NCBI RefSeq assembly: GCF_003054555.1
Contig: NZ_CP026304.1
Span: forward strand, 2,604,001-2,668,000
Length of the DNA: 64,000 nt
From: Streptomyces lunaelactis
GTDB taxonomy: Bacteria > Actinomycetota > Actinomycetes > Streptomycetales > Streptomycetaceae
Direction: 5' to 3'
Part shown: positions 31,700 through 41,582 of the stretch, in pieces
How positions within the stretch are numbered: the first letter of the stretch is position 1
Layout of the letters: each line of letters starts with the position of its first letter
The notes under the pieces: model-generated
Database searches by the model: none
Told to the model about the DNA's origin: nothing
Seen by the model: the letters and a program-made list of their open reading frames with translations, nothing else
Made by a program: the position numbers and the translations under genes

Positions 31700-32527
31700 A
31701 TGACCGGCATGACGCACGCGATGCTGAAGGGTTCGAACGTCCCTCTCGATGCCATGGCCGTACGGGCCGTGCTGCGCTGGACCCCGGGCGCCGGGGTCCC
31801 TGATGTGGACGCCTCGGCCCTGTTGCTCGGCCAGGACGGCCGTGTGCGCTCCGACGAGGACTTCGTCTTCTACAACCAGCCGCGCCATCCCTCAGGGCTG
31901 GTGCGACGGCTGCCCAAGAAGCGGATCGCCGAGCATCTGACCGATACCGTCGAGGCGGATCTTGCCGCCCTCGACCCGTCGGTCGACCAGGTGGTACTCG
32001 CCGCCTCCTCGGACGGCGACTCCTTTCAGCATGTCCGAGATCTTCGGATACTGCTCTACGACGCCGCCCTGGCCGACAGCGAGCCCCTGGCCGTCTTCGA
32101 TGTGAAGCCGGAGACCGGCGAGGAGACGGCGATCATCTGCGGCGAGCTCTACCGGCGCGGAGAGGGCTGGAAATTCCGCGCGGTGGCGCAGGGCTACCCG
32201 ACCGGCCTGGTCGGTCTGGCCACGGACTTCGGTATCTCGGTGGACGAGGCGGAGGCGGCCGCCGAGCCGTCCGCCCAGCCGCGGCCCGAGCCGTCCGAGC
32301 CGCCGGCCGGGCCCGCGTACGGGTACCCGCAGCCGGCCCCGGCGCCCCAGCCCGGCTACGGCTATCCGCAGCCCGCCACGGCGCCCCAGCCCGGCTACGG
32401 CTATCCGCAGCCCGCCACGGCGCCCCCGCCCGCGTACGGCTATCCGCAGCCGGCCGCCGCGGCCGCATACGCTCCGGACCCGAACTTCCGGCTGCCGCCG
32501 ATGGGCCCGCAGTTCGTACGCCCCTGA
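31700..32527 (+). CDS. TerD-domain protein with Pro/Gln/Tyr-rich C-terminal repeats
   Basis: 275 residues (an ATG at 31709 would give 272). Residues 1-185 are a TerD domain: [20 protein letters not shown] (calcium-binding Asp region), [27 protein letters not shown], then [20 protein letters not shown]. The last 75 residues are three to four copies of a 13-residue unit ([13 protein letters not shown]), a flexible surface tail. TerD proteins bind Ca2+ and help cells withstand tellurite and other stresses, and affect Streptomyces differentiation. Transcribed away from the biosynthetic trio. Confidence 0.9.
   Translation: MTGMTHAMLKGSNVPLDAMAVRAVLRWTPGAGVPDVDASALLLGQDGRVRSDEDFVFYNQPRHPSGLVRRLPKKRIAEHLTDTVEADLAALDPSVDQVVLAASSDGDSFQHVRDLRILLYDAALADSEPLAVFDVKPETGEETAIICGELYRRGEGWKFRAVAQGYPTGLVGLATDFGISVDEAEAAAEPSAQPRPEPSEPPAGPAYGYPQPAPAPQPGYGYPQPATAPQPGYGYPQPATAPPPAYGYPQPAAAAAYAPDPNFRLPPMGPQFVRP
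32321..32445. repeat. 39-bp tandem repeat in the TerD-like gene
   Basis: Three nearly identical units starting at ggctacggctatccgcagcc encode the [13 protein letters not shown] repeats. In-frame, so copy-number change alters only tail length. Confidence 0.75.
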
Positions 32528-32549
32528 GGCACCGGCGGCCGCGCCCGCC

Positions 32550-33287
32550 TCAGACCCGGTTCTTGTAGCCGCGCCCCCACTGCAGGCCCCACCCGTACAG
32601 CCGGTCGAGCTCCGCCTGGAAGCCGTACACGAACTTCACCTCGCGGCGCACGATCAGCTCGCCCTTGACGTTCTCCATGGAGAACAGTGCACAGGAACGG
32701 GCCTGTGGCGCGCGCTCGTCGAGCTCTATCTCGACCCGGGGGCCGTTGCTCGGGTAGAGCGTCACATGCGCGTGCGTACGGTCGAAGGCCGGTGTCTGGT
32801 CGTAGATGTACGCGAAGAACAGCAGCCGCTTGATCGACTCACGGTGGTCGAGATTGACGTAGATCGTCTCGCCCGAGGGAGAGCCGAAGCGGTCGTCGCC
32901 GCTGAGCTTCACATAGGGCGGCTCGTTGATGCCGCCGAAGAAGCTGCCCAGCGGCTGCACCACGCCCTTGCTGCCGTCCGTCAGCTCGTACAGACAGCCC
33001 AGGTCCAGGTCCACATTGACCACACCCTGGGTGTGCGCCTGGACCACATCGGGCTGGAAGAGCTTGAAGGGGTGTCGCAGCAGCCTGCCGCTCTGCTTCG
33101 ACCTGCCCTCTATGTCGGAAGTACGCATCCGCCAGGAGAGATTGACGCGCAGATTGCCGGTGGCCGCACCCTGTTTGGTGAGCGAGATCGACGGGTGCCG
33201 CTTGGTCAGCGCGATCGAATTGCTCGCGGCGCTCCCCGAGTCGAACTGCGCCGACCTGCCCCGCCACAGGCTGTCCCAGAAGGCCAT
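32550..33287 (-). CDS. TerD-family protein (TerA/TerD-like)
   Basis: 245 residues; I prefer the ATG at 33287 (MAFWDSLWRGR) to the upstream codons. It contains SISLTKQGAATGNLRVNLSW, then VVNVDLDLGCLYELTDGSKG (the 'DLDLG.LY...DG..G' calcium-binding motif), YVKLSGDDRFGSPSGETIYV and LLFFAYIYDQTPAFDRTHAH. This is the extended TerD branch found beside classical TerDs. Convergent with the preceding terD-like gene, 22 bp apart. Probably cytosolic or membrane-peripheral. Confidence 0.88.
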   Translation of the reverse strand: MAFWDSLWRGRSAQFDSGSAASNSIALTKRHPSISLTKQGAATGNLRVNLSWRMRTSDIEGRSKQSGRLLRHPFKLFQPDVVQAHTQGVVNVDLDLGCLYELTDGSKGVVQPLGSFFGGINEPPYVKLSGDDRFGSPSGETIYVNLDHRESIKRLLFFAYIYDQTPAFDRTHAHVTLYPSNGPRVEIELDERAPQARSCALFSMENVKGELIVRREVKFVYGFQAELDRLYGWGLQWGRGYKNRV

Positions 33288-33317
33288 ACCCCACCCCCAC
33301 ATGCATCGATGAACCCC

Positions 33318-33357
33318 GCGGGGCGGCGCCGAGGCCGGTGCCTCGGAGCCGCCCCGC
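33318..33357 (-). terminator. Terminator after the DUF475 gene
   Basis: Arms gcggggcggcgccgaggc and gcctcggagccgccccgc pair with one mismatch around a 4-nt loop, 27 bp beyond the stop of the leftward DUF475 gene. Confidence 0.75.
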
Positions 33358-33384
33358 TCAGAGCGTTCCTCAATCCTTGCCGGG

Positions 33385-34512
33385 TCACACCCCGGGAGGA
33401 GCCTCCTGTGGGTCGATTCCCTGGGCGGCGAGCGCCCTGTTGCGGCGCACCGAGGACCAGAACGACCAGGCGATCAGGATCACGCCGACCAGGCCGGTGA
33501 TGATCTCGCTGATCTGGTACTGGATGGTGACGAGCAGGATCACGGCGAGCGCGCCGATCGCGTAGTGCGCGCCGTGCTCCAGGTAGACGTAGTCGTCCAG
33601 GGTGCCCTGGCGGACCAGGTAGACCGTGAGCGAACGGACGTACATCGCGCCGATGCCGAGGCCGAGCGCCATCAGCACGATGTCGTTGGTGATGGCGAAG
33701 GCGCCGATGACACCGTCGAAGGAGAAGGACGCGTCCAGGACCTCGAGGTAGAGGAACATGAAGAACGCGGCCTTGCCCACCATCACCGCGGCCGAGGCGG
33801 GCTTGCCGGCCTTCTTGGCCTCCTCCTCGGCCTCGTGCTCGCGCTCCTCGGACTCCTCGAGCCTGTTCTCGAAGAAGCCGGAGAGCCCGCCCACGACCAG
33901 ATACGTGATCAGACCGGCGATACCGGAGACCAGCACCGTCTGGGCCTTGTCCGCGTGCCCGGCGTGCTGGTGGGCGTTGACCGCGAAGGTCATCGAGCTG
34001 ACGAGCAGGACGATCAGGGCGAGGCAGACCGACAGCATGTCGACCTTGCCGAGCTTGGCCAGCGGGCGCTCCAGCCAGCCCAGCCACTTGATGTCACGGT
34101 CCTCGAAGATGAAGTCGAAGAAGATCATCAGCAGGAACATACCGCCGAACGCCGCGATCGACGGGTGCGCGTCGGTGACCAACTGTTCATAGCGCTCGGG
34201 CTCGTTGAACGCCAGGTCGACGGCCTCCACCGGGCCCATACTGGCGCTGACGGCGACGATCACGACAGGGAAGACCAGTCGCATACCGAACACGGCGATG
34301 AGTACGCCGATCGTGAGGAAGATCTTCTGCCAGAAGGCACTCATCTTCTTCAGGATTCCGGCGTTGACCACCGCATTGTCGAAGGACAGCGAGATCTCGA
34401 GGATGGACAGGATCAGGACGATCCCGAACGCGGTCCACCCGCCGAAGAGCACCGCTGCGACCAGGCCGAGCGCGGTGACCGCGAACGACCAGCCGAAGGT
34501 TTTCAGAACCAC
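33385..34512 (-). CDS. DUF475 (TerC-like) integral membrane protein
   Basis: 375 residues with about eight to nine TM helices. Conserved acidic motifs within helices (ILEISLSFDNAVVNAGIL and FLYLEVLDASFSFDGVIGAF) match the TerC/DUF475 superfamily, where paired 'E.x.SFD' signatures are thought to bind or move metal ions. A charged cytosolic loop (RLEESEEREHEAEEEAKKAG) lies in the middle. It belongs to the ter cluster, next to TerD genes; a role in metal sensing or efflux at the membrane is inferred from the family. Confidence 0.9.
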   Translation of the reverse strand: MVLKTFGWSFAVTALGLVAAVLFGGWTAFGIVLILSILEISLSFDNAVVNAGILKKMSAFWQKIFLTIGVLIAVFGMRLVFPVVIVAVSASMGPVEAVDLAFNEPERYEQLVTDAHPSIAAFGGMFLLMIFFDFIFEDRDIKWLGWLERPLAKLGKVDMLSVCLALIVLLVSSMTFAVNAHQHAGHADKAQTVLVSGIAGLITYLVVGGLSGFFENRLEESEEREHEAEEEAKKAGKPASAAVMVGKAAFFMFLYLEVLDASFSFDGVIGAFAITNDIVLMALGLGIGAMYVRSLTVYLVRQGTLDDYVYLEHGAHYAIGALAVILLVTIQYQISEIITGLVGVILIAWSFWSSVRRNRALAAQGIDPQEAPPGV

Positions 34513-34581
34513 TGGTACCCAATCGTGTTAGTACGGGTCGCCCCCCACCGAGTCCGGGTTTCCCCATTCCAGTGCGCGGCT

Positions 34582-35157
34582 TTACGAAACGTTGACCCCG
34601 AAGTCTAGAGCGATGCCTCGCAGCCCCGACGCGTACCCCTGCCCTACGGCGCGGAACTTCCACTCGCCGCCGTAGCGGTAGAGCTCACCGAAGATCATCG
34701 CGGTCTCGGTCGAGGCGTCCTCGCTCAGGTCGTAGCGGGCGAGCTCCTGGCCGTCCGCTTGGTTGACCACCCGGATGAAGGCATTGCTGACCTGCCCGAA
34801 CGTCTGGCCACGATTGTCGGCCTCATGGATGGAGACCGGGAAGACGATCTTGTCGACATGAGCCGGCACCTTGGGCAGGTCCACTACGAGCGACTCGTCG
34901 TCACCTTCGCCCTCGCCCGTGAGGTTGTCACCGGTGTGCTCCACGGAGCCGTCGGGGCTCGTGAGGTTGTTGTAGAAGACGAACCACTCGTCGCCGAGCA
35001 CCCGGCCGGACTGGCAGAGCAGTGCACTGGCATCGAGGTCGAAGGGTGCGCCGGTGGTGGAGCGCGCGTCCCAGCCGAGCCCTACCAGCACCTGCGTGAG
35101 ATTCGGTGCGGCCTTGGAGAGGGAGACATTGCCTCCCTTGGCGAGCGTGACGCCCAT
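34582..35157 (-). CDS. terD: TerD stress protein (copy 1)
   Basis: 191 residues from the ATG at 35157, behind ggggagg; upstream codons in frame are not needed. A canonical Ter[52 protein letters not shown], then [20 protein letters not shown] and [15 protein letters not shown]. Acidic residues in the DLDAS and DGSV loops bind Ca2+. About 80 percent similar by eye to the next TerD, so the two are tandem duplicates. Soluble. Confidence 0.93.
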   Translation of the reverse strand: MGVTLAKGGNVSLSKAAPNLTQVLVGLGWDARSTTGAPFDLDASALLCQSGRVLGDEWFVFYNNLTSPDGSVEHTGDNLTGEGEGDDESLVVDLPKVPAHVDKIVFPVSIHEADNRGQTFGQVSNAFIRVVNQADGQELARYDLSEDASTETAMIFGELYRYGGEWKFRAVGQGYASGLRGIALDFGVNVS

Positions 35158-35196
35158 GATGGTCCTCCCCTGGGTGACGTACTGCGAAAGGCACGA

Positions 35197-35226
35197 CCGG
35201 CGCCGCACGGAAGTGTGCGGCGCCGG
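35197..35226 (-). terminator. Terminator between the tandem terD genes
   Basis: A 12-bp perfect stem, ccggcgccgcac / gtgcggcgccgg, with a 6-nt loop, 20 bp past the stop of the upstream (right-hand) terD. Confidence 0.8.
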
Positions 35227-35245
35227 AAGCGGAGATGCTGCTGGC

Positions 35246-35821
35246 TCAGACGTTCACGCCGAAGTCCTGCGCGATACCGCGCAGGCCGGAGGCGTAACCC
35301 TGGCCGATGGCACGGAACTTCCACTCCGCGCCGTTGCGGTAGAGCTCGCCGAAGACCATCGCGGTCTCGGTCGAGGCGTCCTCGCTCAGGTCGTAGCGGG
35401 CGAGCTCGGTGTTGTCGGCCTGGTTGATGACGCGGATGAACGCGTTGCGCACCTGGCCGAAGGACTGCTGGCGGCTCTCGGCCTCGTAGATGGAGACCGG
35501 GAACACGATCTTGTCGACGTCGGCGGGGACCCCGGCCAGATTGACCTTGATCTGCTCGTCGTCGCCCTCGCCCTCACCGGTGAGGTTGTCACCGGTGTGC
35601 TCGACGGAGCCGTCCGGGCTCTTGAGGTTGTTGAAGAACACGAAGTTCGAGTCGTTGGCGACCTTGCCCTCGGTGTTGGTCAGCAGGGCGCTGGCGTCGA
35701 GGTCGAAGTCTCCACCGGTGGTGGTACGAGCGTCCCAACCCAGACCGACGATGACCGCGGTCAGATTGGGTGCGGCCTTGGTCAGCGAGACGTTGCCGCC
35801 CTTGCTGAGGCTGACTCCCAC
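35246..35821 (-). CDS. terD: TerD stress protein (copy 2)
   Basis: 191 residues from the GTG at 35821. The ATG at 35833 is less likely because its own codons form the ggaggg ribosome site for this GTG. The full TerD pattern is present ([70 protein letters not shown]). Its own terminator separates it from copy 1, so the two can be controlled independently. Calcium-binding stress protein, as for copy 1. Confidence 0.93.
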   Translation of the reverse strand: MGVSLSKGGNVSLTKAAPNLTAVIVGLGWDARTTTGGDFDLDASALLTNTEGKVANDSNFVFFNNLKSPDGSVEHTGDNLTGEGEGDDEQIKVNLAGVPADVDKIVFPVSIYEAESRQQSFGQVRNAFIRVINQADNTELARYDLSEDASTETAMVFGELYRNGAEWKFRAIGQGYASGLRGIAQDFGVNV

Positions 35822-35917
35822 GAGTCCCTCCATTGGGTTTCAGGGGCAGCGCCCCCGTAGTGCGTTGGTATCGGATCAACGAATCGATCCTAGTGACCGG
35901 TTCCCGCGCGCTGTGCT

Positions 35918-35941
35918 GTTTCAGGGGGCTGCCCCTGAAAC
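35918..35941 (-). terminator. Hairpin downstream of the peroxiredoxin gene
   Basis: Arms gtttcagggg and cccctgaaac with a 4-nt loop, 35 bp past the peroxiredoxin stop. A 16-bp inverted match to this hairpin (gggtttcaggggcagc) also lies at 35835-35850. Confidence 0.65.
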
Positions 35942-35975
35942 CCCACACCCTTTCACGCGGGGGGCGCCCAGTGAA

Positions 35976-36434
35976 TCAGAGGGCGTCCAGGGCCTTGATG
36001 CAGTCGTTGAGGTCGCGGGCGTCCGGCAGACCGTTGACGACGGTCCAGCGGATGACGCCCTCCTTGTCGATGATGAAGGTTCCGCGCACCGCGCAGCCCT
36101 TCTCCGCATCGAAGACGCCGTACGCGCGCGAGGTCTCGCCGTGCGGCCAGAAGTCCGACAGCAGCGGGTACTCCAGGCCCTCCTGCTCGCCGAAGACGCG
36201 CAGCGTGTGGATGGAGTCGCAGGAGGCGGCGAGCAGCTGGGTGTCGTCGTTGACGAAGGCGGGCAGCTCGTCGCGGAGCGCGCGGAGCTCACTGGTGCAC
36301 ACACCGGTGAAGGCGAAGGGGTAGAAGAGGAGCACCACGTTCTTCTCGCCACGGAAGTCGGCGAGCCTCACGGTGCGGCCGTGGTTGTCCTTCAGCTCAA
36401 AATTCGGGGCCTGGGTGCCGACCTCGATCGCCAT
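35976..36434 (-). CDS. ahpE: Peroxiredoxin, AhpE-type
   Basis: 152 residues from the ATG at 36434. Thioredoxin-fold peroxiredoxin: VGTQAPNFELKDNHG, then the peroxidatic-Cys loop FYPFAFTGVCTSEL (P-x3-T-x2-C), and FWPHGETSRAYGV. A second cysteine (AASCD) and GCAVRG are present, but the arrangement is that of AhpE 1-Cys-type enzymes. It reduces peroxides in the cytosol. The gene has its own terminator, with the DUF3052 gene upstream. Confidence 0.9.
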   Translation of the reverse strand: MAIEVGTQAPNFELKDNHGRTVRLADFRGEKNVVLLFYPFAFTGVCTSELRALRDELPAFVNDDTQLLAASCDSIHTLRVFGEQEGLEYPLLSDFWPHGETSRAYGVFDAEKGCAVRGTFIIDKEGVIRWTVVNGLPDARDLNDCIKALDAL

Positions 36435-36510
36435 GACGATGCTTCCCTTCGCTGGGCCGTTCGGGTGCCCGCCACACCCTACAAAGGTGCCCGCCACAGC
36501 CTACAAAGAA

Positions 36511-36540
36511 GGCCCCCGCCGACGTGCGTCGGCGGGGGCC
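36511..36540 (-). terminator. Terminator after the DUF3052 gene
   Basis: A 13-bp perfect stem, ggcccccgccgac / gtcggcgggggcc, with a 4-nt loop, 20 bp past the DUF3052 stop. Confidence 0.85.
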
Positions 36541-36559
36541 CGGGGCCTGCTGCTGCGGC

Positions 36560-36997
36560 TCAGCGCTTCGACTTCGCCGCCTTGGGAGTCACCAGCCTGC
36601 TGCCGGTCCAGTCCTTGCCGGCGTTGATGCTCTTGGTCTGGGAGAGTCCCGCGGTCTGGGCGGCCTCATTGATGTCGCTTGGTTCGACATACCCGTCACG
36701 GCCGGTCTTGGGCGTCAACAGCCAGACGACTCCGCCCTCGTCGATCAGACCGATGGAGTCCACCAGTGCGTCCGTAAGGTCGCCGTCCTCGTCCCGGAAC
36801 CACAGCAACACGACGTCAGCGACGTCGTCGTAGTCCTCGTCGACGATTTCCTGGCCTGTGACGGCCTCGATGCCCTCACGGAGCTCCTGCTCGACGTCAT
36901 CGTCGTAGCCGATCTCCTGGACCACCTGTCCGGGCTCGAACCCCAGCCTTGCGGCTGGGTTGGTCCGCTCCTCCGCGTGGTCCGCGGTCGCGCTCAC
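36560..36997 (-). CDS. DUF3052 family protein
   Basis: 145 residues from a GTG behind a strong aggagg. Conserved pattern: NPAARLGFEPGQVVQEIGYD, DDVADVVLLWFRDEDGDLTD, then GGVVWLLTPKTGRDGYVEPS and GLSQTKSINAGKDWTGSRLV. Acidic and cytosolic, it is conserved in actinobacteria next to aceE. Biochemical function is not established. It is divergent from aceE across a 465-bp region. Confidence 0.9.
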   Translation of the reverse strand: MSATADHAEERTNPAARLGFEPGQVVQEIGYDDDVEQELREGIEAVTGQEIVDEDYDDVADVVLLWFRDEDGDLTDALVDSIGLIDEGGVVWLLTPKTGRDGYVEPSDINEAAQTAGLSQTKSINAGKDWTGSRLVTPKAAKSKR

Positions 36998-37462
36998 GGC
37001 TTGCCTCCTGATCGTTTTCGGAAAATGCTGCAGCCGCGCGCGTACGCGCGGCGTTGGCCGTAGTCCACACGGGCGGGACGGATCGCGCAAGTACCCGGCC
37101 GTCCAGACCGCCGAAACGGTGACGTTTACGGCCGTCTCGACGCAACTCCAGGCATGCCCGAGCCCCTCTCATAATGGACGCCACACCATTCGACCATCTT
37201 TGCGGCTTTCTGCCCCATCGGTACGTCAATCAGAACCGAACAGTCAAACGGAACGCAGTGGCGGCTTGGGCATAAGATTGCGATTTGACCGGGGCCGGAA
37301 CCGGGCTTCGGGCCGGATGTCCGTGAGAACCCGGGTTACCCCTCGGTAGAGATGACGTTTGCCTCCTCGCGGTACACGATGGAGGCGGTGCGACACCGCG
37401 CAGACATCCCGTACTTCCGTACGTCCCGTAGAGGCAGAACCACCGAACAGTGAAGGAACAGC
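36998..37462. other. Long divergent control region, DUF3052 / aceE
   Basis: 465 bp without a supported gene. It must contain the aceE promoter and probably regulator sites. Near its right end are cgtacttccgtacg-type short repeats (about 37410-37424). I cannot identify promoter elements with confidence. Confidence 0.45.
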
Positions 37463-40195
37463 GTGGCTTCCGGATCCGATCGCAACCCGATCATCATTGG
37501 CGGCCTTCCCAGCCAGGTCCCGGACTTCGATCCTGAAGAGACCCAGGAGTGGCTGGACTCCCTCGACGCCGCCGTCGACGAGCGGGGCCGGGAGCGCGCC
37601 CGCTACCTGATGCTCCGCCTGATCGAGCGGGCCCGCGAGAAGCGCGTGGCCGTGCCCGAGATGCGCAGCACGGACTACGTCAACACCATCGCCACCAAGG
37701 ACGAGCCGTTCTTCCCCGGCAACGAGGAGATCGAGCGCAAGATCCTCAACGCGACCCGCTGGAACGCCGCGGTGATGGTCTCCCGCGCGCAGCGCCCGGG
37801 TATCGGGGTCGGCGGCCACATCGCCACCTTCGCCTCCTCCGCGTCCCTCTACGACGTGGGCTTCAACCACTTCTTCCGCGGCAAGGACGGGGGCGACGGC
37901 GGCGACCAGATCTTCTTCCAGGGCCACGCGTCCCCCGGTATCTACGCCCGCGCGTTCCTGCTCGACCGACTGAGCGAGGCGCAGCTCGACGCCTTCCGCC
38001 AGGAGAAGTCCAAAGCACCCAACGGCCTCTCCAGCTACCCGCACCCGCGGCTGATGCCGGACTTCTGGGAGTTCCCGACCGTCTCGATGGGCCTTGGCCC
38101 CCTCGGCGCGATCTACCAGGCGCGGATGAACCGCTACATGGAGGCCCGCGGCATCGCCGACACCTCCGCGTCGCATGTCTGGGCCTACCTCGGCGACGGC
38201 GAGATGGACGAGCCCGAGTCGCTCGGCCAGCTCTCCATCGCCGCCCGTGAGGGCCTGGACAACCTCACCTTCGTCGTGAACTGCAATCTGCAGCGCCTCG
38301 ACGGTCCGGTACGCGGCAACGGCAAGATCATCCAGGAGCTGGAGTCGCAGTTCCGCGGCGCCGGCTGGAACGTCATCAAGCTGGTCTGGGACCGCTCCTG
38401 GGACCCGCTGCTCGCGCAGGACCGCGACGGCGTGCTGGTCAACAAGATGAACACCACGCCGGACGGCCAGTTCCAGACGTACGCCACCGAGACCGGCGGG
38501 TACATCCGCAAGCACTTCTTCGGCGGCGACCAGCGGCTGCGCACGATGGTCGAGGGCATGACCGACGAGCAGATCCTGCACCTGGGACGCGGCGGTCACG
38601 ACCACAGGAAGGTCTTCGCGGCCTACACGGCGGCCAAGGAGCACAAGGGCCAGCCGACCGTGATCCTCGCGCAGACCATCAAGGGCTGGACGCTGGGTCC
38701 GAACTTCGAGGGCCGCAACGCGACCCACCAGATGAAGAAGCTGACGGTCGACGACCTCAAGGGCTTCCGCGACCGGCTGCACCTCCCGATCACGGACCAG
38801 CAGCTGGAGAACGGCGCGCCGCCGTACTACCACCCGGGCCGGAACTCCGAAGAGATCCAGTACATGCACGACCACCGCAAGGCGTGCGGCGGCTATGTGC
38901 CGACCCGTGTGGTGCGCGCGAAGCCGCTGGTTCTGCCCGAGGACAAGACGTACGCGGCCGCCAAGAAGGGCTCGGGCCAGCAGTCGATCGCCACGACCAT
39001 GGCGTTCGTCCGCATCCTGAAGGACCTCATGCGGGACAAGGAGATCGGCAAGCGCTTCGTGCTGATCGCCCCCGACGAGTACCGCACCTTCGGCATGGAC
39101 GCGTTCTTCCCGAGCGCCAAGATCTACAACCCGCTGGGCCAGCAGTACGAGGCGGTGGACCGCGAGCTGCTGCTCGCGTACAAGGAGTCGCCGACCGGGC
39201 AGATGCTGCACGACGGCATCTCCGAGGCGGGCTGTACGGCATCGCTGATCGCCGCCGGTTCCGCGTACGCCACGCACGGCGAGCCGCTGATCCCGGTCTA
39301 TGTCTTCTACTCGATGTTCGGTTTCCAGCGGACCGGCGACCAGTTCTGGCAGATGGCCGACCAGCTCGCGCGCGGCTTTGTACTGGGTGCGACCGCCGGG
39401 CGTACGACGCTGACCGGTGAAGGTCTGCAGCACGCGGACGGCCACTCGCAGCTGCTCGCGTCGACCAACCCGGGCTGTGTCGCGTACGACCCGGCCTTCG
39501 GCTTCGAGATCGCGCATATCGTCAAGGACGGTCTGCGCCGGATGTACGGCCCCGACAGCGAGGACGTCTTCTACTACCTCACCGTCTACAACGAGCCGAT
39601 CCAGCACCCGGCCGAGCCGGCCGATGTCGACGTCGACGGCATCCTCAAGGGCATCCACCGCTTCAAGGCGGGCGAGGCCGGTGCGATCCCGGCGCAGATC
39701 ATGGCATCGGGTGTCGCCGTGCCGTGGGCCGTCGAGGCCCAGCGGATTCTCGCCGAGGAGTGGAACGTCAGGGCCGATGTCTGGTCGGCGACGTCCTGGA
39801 ACGAGCTGCGCCGCGAGGCCGTCGATGTGGAGCAGCACAACCTGCTCCACCCCGAGGAGGAGCAGCGCGTCCCGTACGTGACGCAGAAGCTCGCCGCCGC
39901 CGAGGGCCCGTTCGTCGCGGTCTCGGACTGGATGCGCTCGGTCCCGGACCAGATCTCGCGCTGGGTGCCCGGCACGTACCAGTCGCTGGGCGCGGACGGC
40001 TTCGGCTTCGCGGACACGCGTGGTGCGGCCCGTCGCTTCTTCCACATCGACGCGCAGTCGATCGTGCTCGCGGTGCTCACCGAGCTCGCGCGGGACGGGA
40101 AGGTCGACCGCTCGGTGCTGAAGCAGGCGGTGGACCGCTACCAGTTGCTGGACGTGGCCGCGGCCGAGCCGGGTGCGGCCGGCGGCGACGCGTAG
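37463..40195 (+). CDS. aceE: Pyruvate dehydrogenase E1 (homodimeric type)
   Basis: 910 residues from GTG, full length for the AceE family. Key segments: [40 protein letters not shown], the thiamine-diphosphate motif region ([20 protein letters not shown] ... [17 protein letters not shown]-x22-28-NCN), and [20 protein letters not shown] near the C terminus. It decarboxylates pyruvate and passes the acetyl group to the E2 lipoyl enzyme, linking glycolysis to acetyl-CoA. Monocistronic here; a hairpin follows the stop. The long open frame antisense to it is a composition artefact. Confidence 0.97.
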   Translation: MASGSDRNPIIIGGLPSQVPDFDPEETQEWLDSLDAAVDERGRERARYLMLRLIERAREKRVAVPEMRSTDYVNTIATKDEPFFPGNEEIERKILNATRWNAAVMVSRAQRPGIGVGGHIATFASSASLYDVGFNHFFRGKDGGDGGDQIFFQGHASPGIYARAFLLDRLSEAQLDAFRQEKSKAPNGLSSYPHPRLMPDFWEFPTVSMGLGPLGAIYQARMNRYMEARGIADTSASHVWAYLGDGEMDEPESLGQLSIAAREGLDNLTFVVNCNLQRLDGPVRGNGKIIQELESQFRGAGWNVIKLVWDRSWDPLLAQDRDGVLVNKMNTTPDGQFQTYATETGGYIRKHFFGGDQRLRTMVEGMTDEQILHLGRGGHDHRKVFAAYTAAKEHKGQPTVILAQTIKGWTLGPNFEGRNATHQMKKLTVDDLKGFRDRLHLPITDQQLENGAPPYYHPGRNSEEIQYMHDHRKACGGYVPTRVVRAKPLVLPEDKTYAAAKKGSGQQSIATTMAFVRILKDLMRDKEIGKRFVLIAPDEYRTFGMDAFFPSAKIYNPLGQQYEAVDRELLLAYKESPTGQMLHDGISEAGCTASLIAAGSAYATHGEPLIPVYVFYSMFGFQRTGDQFWQMADQLARGFVLGATAGRTTLTGEGLQHADGHSQLLASTNPGCVAYDPAFGFEIAHIVKDGLRRMYGPDSEDVFYYLTVYNEPIQHPAEPADVDVDGILKGIHRFKAGEAGAIPAQIMASGVAVPWAVEAQRILAEEWNVRADVWSATSWNELRREAVDVEQHNLLHPEEEQRVPYVTQKLAAAEGPFVAVSDWMRSVPDQISRWVPGTYQSLGADGFGFADTRGAARRFFHIDAQSIVLAVLTELARDGKVDRSVLKQAVDRYQLLDVAAAEPGAAGGDA

Positions 40196-40250
40196 TCGTT
40201 CGCGGATGGACGCGTAGTCGTTCATAGACGCGTAGCAGTTCATACGTGCG

Positions 40251-40290
40251 CGTAAGGGCGGCGGGCCCGATGGGGGCCGCCGCCCTTACG
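40251..40290. terminator. Terminator after aceE
   Basis: A 14-bp stem, cgtaagggcggcgg / ccgccgcccttacg, 55 bp past the stop. Three imperfect copies of gacgcgtag lie between the stop and the hairpin. Confidence 0.85.
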
Positions 40291-40300
40291 CGTCTCTAAC

Positions 40301-41101
40301 ATGCTCGGCATGAAGCAGCGAACAGCGCAGGTCCGGTGGGAACAGCGCATGCATACACCCCTGCTCGCGCTCGCCCTGGCGTTCGCCGTCGCGTATGCAG
40401 TGCCGATCGTGGCGCCCGGCGCCAACAGCTGGGTGCACACGGCGTGCACGGTCACCGAGTGGGTGGTGTGGGGCTCCTTCGCCGTCGACTACCTCATGCG
40501 GCTGGCGCTGGCGCCGTACAAGTGGCTCTTCGTACGCAGCCATCCGCTGGATCTGGTCGCGGTGCTGCTGCCGCTGGTGCAGCCGCTGCGGCTGCTGCGG
40601 GTCGTCTCCACGCTGCTGCTGGTGGGCAGGCGGGCCGGGATGGCGCCGCAGATCACGCTGACGACCTATGTCGGCGGCGCGGTGGTGGGGCTGATGATGT
40701 TCGGCTCGCTGGCCGTGCTCCATGTGGAGCGGGACGCACCCGGCGGGAACATCAAGACGCTGGGTGACGCGGTGTGGTGGTCGTTCACGACGATGACGAC
40801 GGTCGGGTACGGCGATCACGCGCCGACGACGGGTCTGGGGCGGGTGCTCGCGGTCGGGCTGATGCTCTCGGGAATCGCGCTGCTCGGTGTCGTCACCGCC
40901 AATATCGCGGCGTGGTTCATCTCCCGCTTCGAGCGGGACGACGCGGAGGAGCGCCGCCGGACGGCGCTCCTCGAGGCGCTGATGGTGGAGGTCAAGGAAC
41001 TGCGGGCGGAGGTCGGACGGCTGTCGGGCGGTACCGGGGCCGCCGCCCCGGTACCGGCGCAGAGCGCGCCCGACCCCTCAGTTACCTCTCCCAGACCTTG
41101 A
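40301..41101 (+). CDS. Potassium channel family protein
   Basis: 266 residues (an ATG at 40310 is an alternative start). Hydrophobic helices at about residues 20-38, 48-66, 80-108 and 122-142, then the pore helix and selectivity filter WWSFTTMTTVGYGDHAP and a final helix, VLAVGLMLSGIALLGVVTAN. The TVGYGD filter identifies a K+ channel subunit of the voltage-gated-like bacterial type, though the S4-like helix has few regularly spaced arginines. The C terminus is a coiled coil (EALMVEVKELRAEVGRL). Its 3' end overlaps the convergent inhibitor gene by 20 bp. Confidence 0.9.
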   Translation: MLGMKQRTAQVRWEQRMHTPLLALALAFAVAYAVPIVAPGANSWVHTACTVTEWVVWGSFAVDYLMRLALAPYKWLFVRSHPLDLVAVLLPLVQPLRLLRVVSTLLLVGRRAGMAPQITLTTYVGGAVVGLMMFGSLAVLHVERDAPGGNIKTLGDAVWWSFTTMTTVGYGDHAPTTGLGRVLAVGLMLSGIALLGVVTANIAAWFISRFERDDAEERRRTALLEALMVEVKELRAEVGRLSGGTGAAAPVPAQSAPDPSVTSPRP

Positions 41102-41450
41102 ACGCCCTTACCTGGTACGGGGACTGGGGCACCCAGGTGCCGCCGCCCGGGTAGGTCTCGAACTCGCCCGTTTCTTCGCATTCGGCGGACTGGTAGGTGG
41201 TGACGGGACGGCCGGTCCGGTTGGCGAGGGCCTGTGCCGTGGTGCCGGGCGGCAGCAGCACACAGCTCTCGATGTCGGTGCCGGAGAGCTCATGGGTCCG
41301 GCGGGCGCCCTTGAAGTTCCCCTTCTCCCACAGGCAGAGCTCGCCCGCCGCGCACTCCCCGAGCCGGGGCGGCGAGGCGGTGGCGGTCTGTGCCATGAGC
41401 GGCATGAGTACTGCTGCGGCCAGGACTCCGGCCGTGACGGTCTTGCGCAT
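41082..41450 (-). CDS. Secreted peptidase-inhibitor-I36-like protein
   Basis: 122 residues from the ATG at 41450. A Sec signal peptide (MRKTVTAGVLAAAVLMPLMA, cleavage after TATA) precedes a small disulfide-bonded domain: CAAGELCLWEKGNFKGARRT, then ESCVLLPPGTTAQALANRTG. The 'C..G.lC.w....f.G' motif is the I36/crystallin-like fold of Streptomyces metalloproteinase inhibitors. Probably secreted; the target protease is unknown. Convergent with the K+ channel gene. Confidence 0.85.
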   Translation of the reverse strand: MRKTVTAGVLAAAVLMPLMAQTATASPPRLGECAAGELCLWEKGNFKGARRTHELSGTDIESCVLLPPGTTAQALANRTGRPVTTYQSAECEETGEFETYPGGGTWVPQSPYQVRAFKVWER

Positions 41451-41548
41451 GTCGGTCAGCCCCCGTGTCGTACTGATCACTTGACCGCATCGTGACCTGC
41501 GGTCCGGGCGTGCGGGAAGGGGGTCGGGAGCACATCACCCGGATAGGC

Positions 41549-41582
41549 GACAGCCCCGCCGGAACCGCCCGGCGGGGCTGTC
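41549..41582. terminator. Strong hairpin with no matching annotated gene
   Basis: A perfect 14-bp stem, gacagccccgccgg / ccggcggggctgtc, with a 6-nt loop. It sits upstream of the leftward inhibitor gene and far downstream of the rightward channel gene, so neither needs it. It may end a short leftward transcript from 41600-41750. The whole interval 41451-41798 has no supported gene. Confidence 0.7.

Noticed and set aside
37244..40243. 999-residue leftward open frame opposite aceE
   Set aside because: A shadow frame caused by high GC and codon bias of aceE. It is a His/Arg/Val-rich composition with no domain, and aceE itself is certain.
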